Shown here piece by piece: positions 62,467 to 64,000 of a DNA stretch of 64,000 nucleotides. This DNA comes from Callipepla californica brunnescens (lineage: Eukaryota; Chordata; Aves; Galliformes; Odontophoridae). Position 1 is the stretch's first letter. Each line of letters starts with the position of its first letter. Both the position numbers and the translations under genes were made by a program. Location: the NCBI GenBank assembly GCA_023055505.1, contig JALIRH010000149.1, positions 588,836 to 652,835 of the forward strand, in the 5' to 3' direction. The notes below the pieces were generated by a model. That model was given only the letters and a program-made list of their open reading frames with translations, ran no database searches and was not told where the DNA came from.

Positions 62467-64000
62467 ATATAAAAACATCATGAATGTGGAAAATTAGTAT
62501 CTTTAGAATTGTAAATATATGTTTGTATCTGCATTAGGTGGGCATATGTGCACACTTGAGCATATACAAATATGTACTCCCATATACACTGAGAAATACT
62601 GAATATATTTAGGAATTGGTAGCTGCTACATATCAGCTCCTTCAGGGGACAGAATGACATCCCTCCAGAACTGCAAACAGGACTCTTGTTTTTCTGTACA
62701 GTCAGGATTGCTCTCCTCATTTTTCCCAAGAAAGCCAATGCAGGGATTAAGCAGGATAAACAGAGGTCTTCATCATATCACCCCTGAAAACTTCGGAAAA
62801 AATACACATATTATATTGAAAAATTCACTTGAACATGGAACTAGTCTCAGCCCTGATGATTTTAGATGTCCAAAAATAAAAATAAAAAAATCCTTTCTCT
62901 TAACTTCCATTACTTTCATACTTTACCTCTTAGTTGCCCAATAATTAAGTGATAATGTATCTGCTCAGTAGATATGTACTCATCTGTTACCCATGGCAAC
63001 CTGAACATATGGTCATCTATTCTCCCATTTATTTTTATTGATTTGTTCATTTATTTAAGTTGCCCTCAAGTGTTTAGAGGTTCTCTGAATGTTTTCTACA
63101 TTTCACTATCTGTTATCACTCCCAGTCTCGTTTGTAGGATATTTAGGATCACCCTAGTTGTTTTCTGTGGTCTCAGATTAATAAACACGACGTGGGTATG
63201 AGATGGCATTCTGTTTAGAACTAACACCCAACCAAGATTGTCATGGTTTGCTTCACTCTTGAAGAGTTATCTTAAAGAAATGTAAAAAATAACTTGCAGT
63301 TCCTTTGTATTCAGTAAAGATTGTAGAATACATTTCAAAACCTTATGGTATTTTTGGTCCTCCTCTTAGAGTCAGTTGTATTCAGTAACAGATGTTGCTA
63401 TGTTTCTTTTGTATCTAGTCTTGCCTCCTTTGGGATGACAAGCACTTTATAAATGTAAGCTTATTGTTATTTCTTTATGAGTATCTTTGACAGTTCACTG
63501 CTGTTACCCATGGAACTTTGCCCTAGTAATAAAGCTGTTAAAAGCACACAATCAGTCACCCTTGAGAAAGCAATACAGTATTTATTGGGATAGCATCAGT
63601 GTTTATCATTCTTGAATCAGTGAGTTATATTAGTGGTGTAGTATTTTTGAAGGAGAAACAGGATTGCTAGTGAATAGATGGAGCTGATTCTGCAGAGTGG
63701 TGGGTACAAAATTATAGTTTGTAACATTTGTTAGTGGAAATACAGAGCTTTCTCTATGATGTGAAAGTGAGTTGTACTTTAAGATTTATTATACGCATAT
63801 CATTTACACATAAGCTTAATTCTGTGAAAACATGAAAGCATTCCTTCAATAAACAATGCTGGGGTGAAGTAGGAAAAAGAGCTCGTCTGAACATATATCA
63901 CTATTTATATGTTAAAATTTGCAGCCTTTGCTACAATACCTGTGCACTTTGGTGATCAGTCAGCTACCTGAAGAGATGAAGAACAGTGCACCAATTTCCT

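Larger units (their letters stand above)
59917..64000. other. Unique noncoding sequence with several conserved-looking blocks
   Basis: No gene or clear transposon. Mixed-composition blocks occur near 60.1-60.33, 60.88-61.03, 61.38-61.68 and 62.1-62.35 kb. An (AAT)n run lies at 62448-62466. Open frames stay under 100 codons. Confidence 0.6.

Overview
This window looks like AT-rich, gene-poor DNA from a bird. The main evidence is a series of chicken-repeat-1 (CR1) LINE fragments. Several keep the typical avian CR1 3' end: an 8-bp tandem of the type ATTCTGTG, read here mostly as its complement CACAGAAT, followed by the 'GGTTGGAAGGGACCTC' block. By eye the background is about one-third GC and poor in CpG, as in macrochromosomal intergenic DNA or a very large intron. 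I cannot name the species or the nearest gene.

No protein-coding gene is supported. The longest open frame is 150 codons (9298-9750, minus) and it is the decayed C-terminal end of CR1 ORF2. The next longest frames (about 120-140 codons at 26971-27342, 35815-36231 and 36333-36737) are near the length expected by chance in 64 kb of AT-rich DNA, and I recognise nothing in them. I found no tRNA, rRNA or CRISPR array. I saw no clear exon chain.

Layout. 1-9.2 kb: unique sequence with one old CR1 fragment (about 1432-1575), a MIR-like SINE relic (about 6028-6122) and simple repeats. 9.25-9.89 kb: the longest CR1. 9.9-37.6 kb: mostly unique sequence with short CR1 tails at 16.1, 23.7 and 28.2 kb. 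37.6-45 kb: five CR1 pieces within about 7.3 kb, the densest repeat patch. 45-59 kb: mostly unique, with a second MIR-like relic (45.64 kb) and a very old CR1 ORF2 internal fragment (54.63-54.86 kb, plus strand). 59-64 kb: a CR1 at 59.02 kb, then a compact patch at 59777-59916 with 15 CpGs in 140 bp, then unique sequence with several stretches that look like conserved noncoding elements.

There are no genes here to work together. Most of the signal is repeat history. The best candidates for function are the CpG-dense patch near 59.8 kb and the possible conserved noncoding blocks, especially 56.85-57.09 kb and 61.38-61.68 kb. Both need comparative alignment. I found no convincing new biological system.
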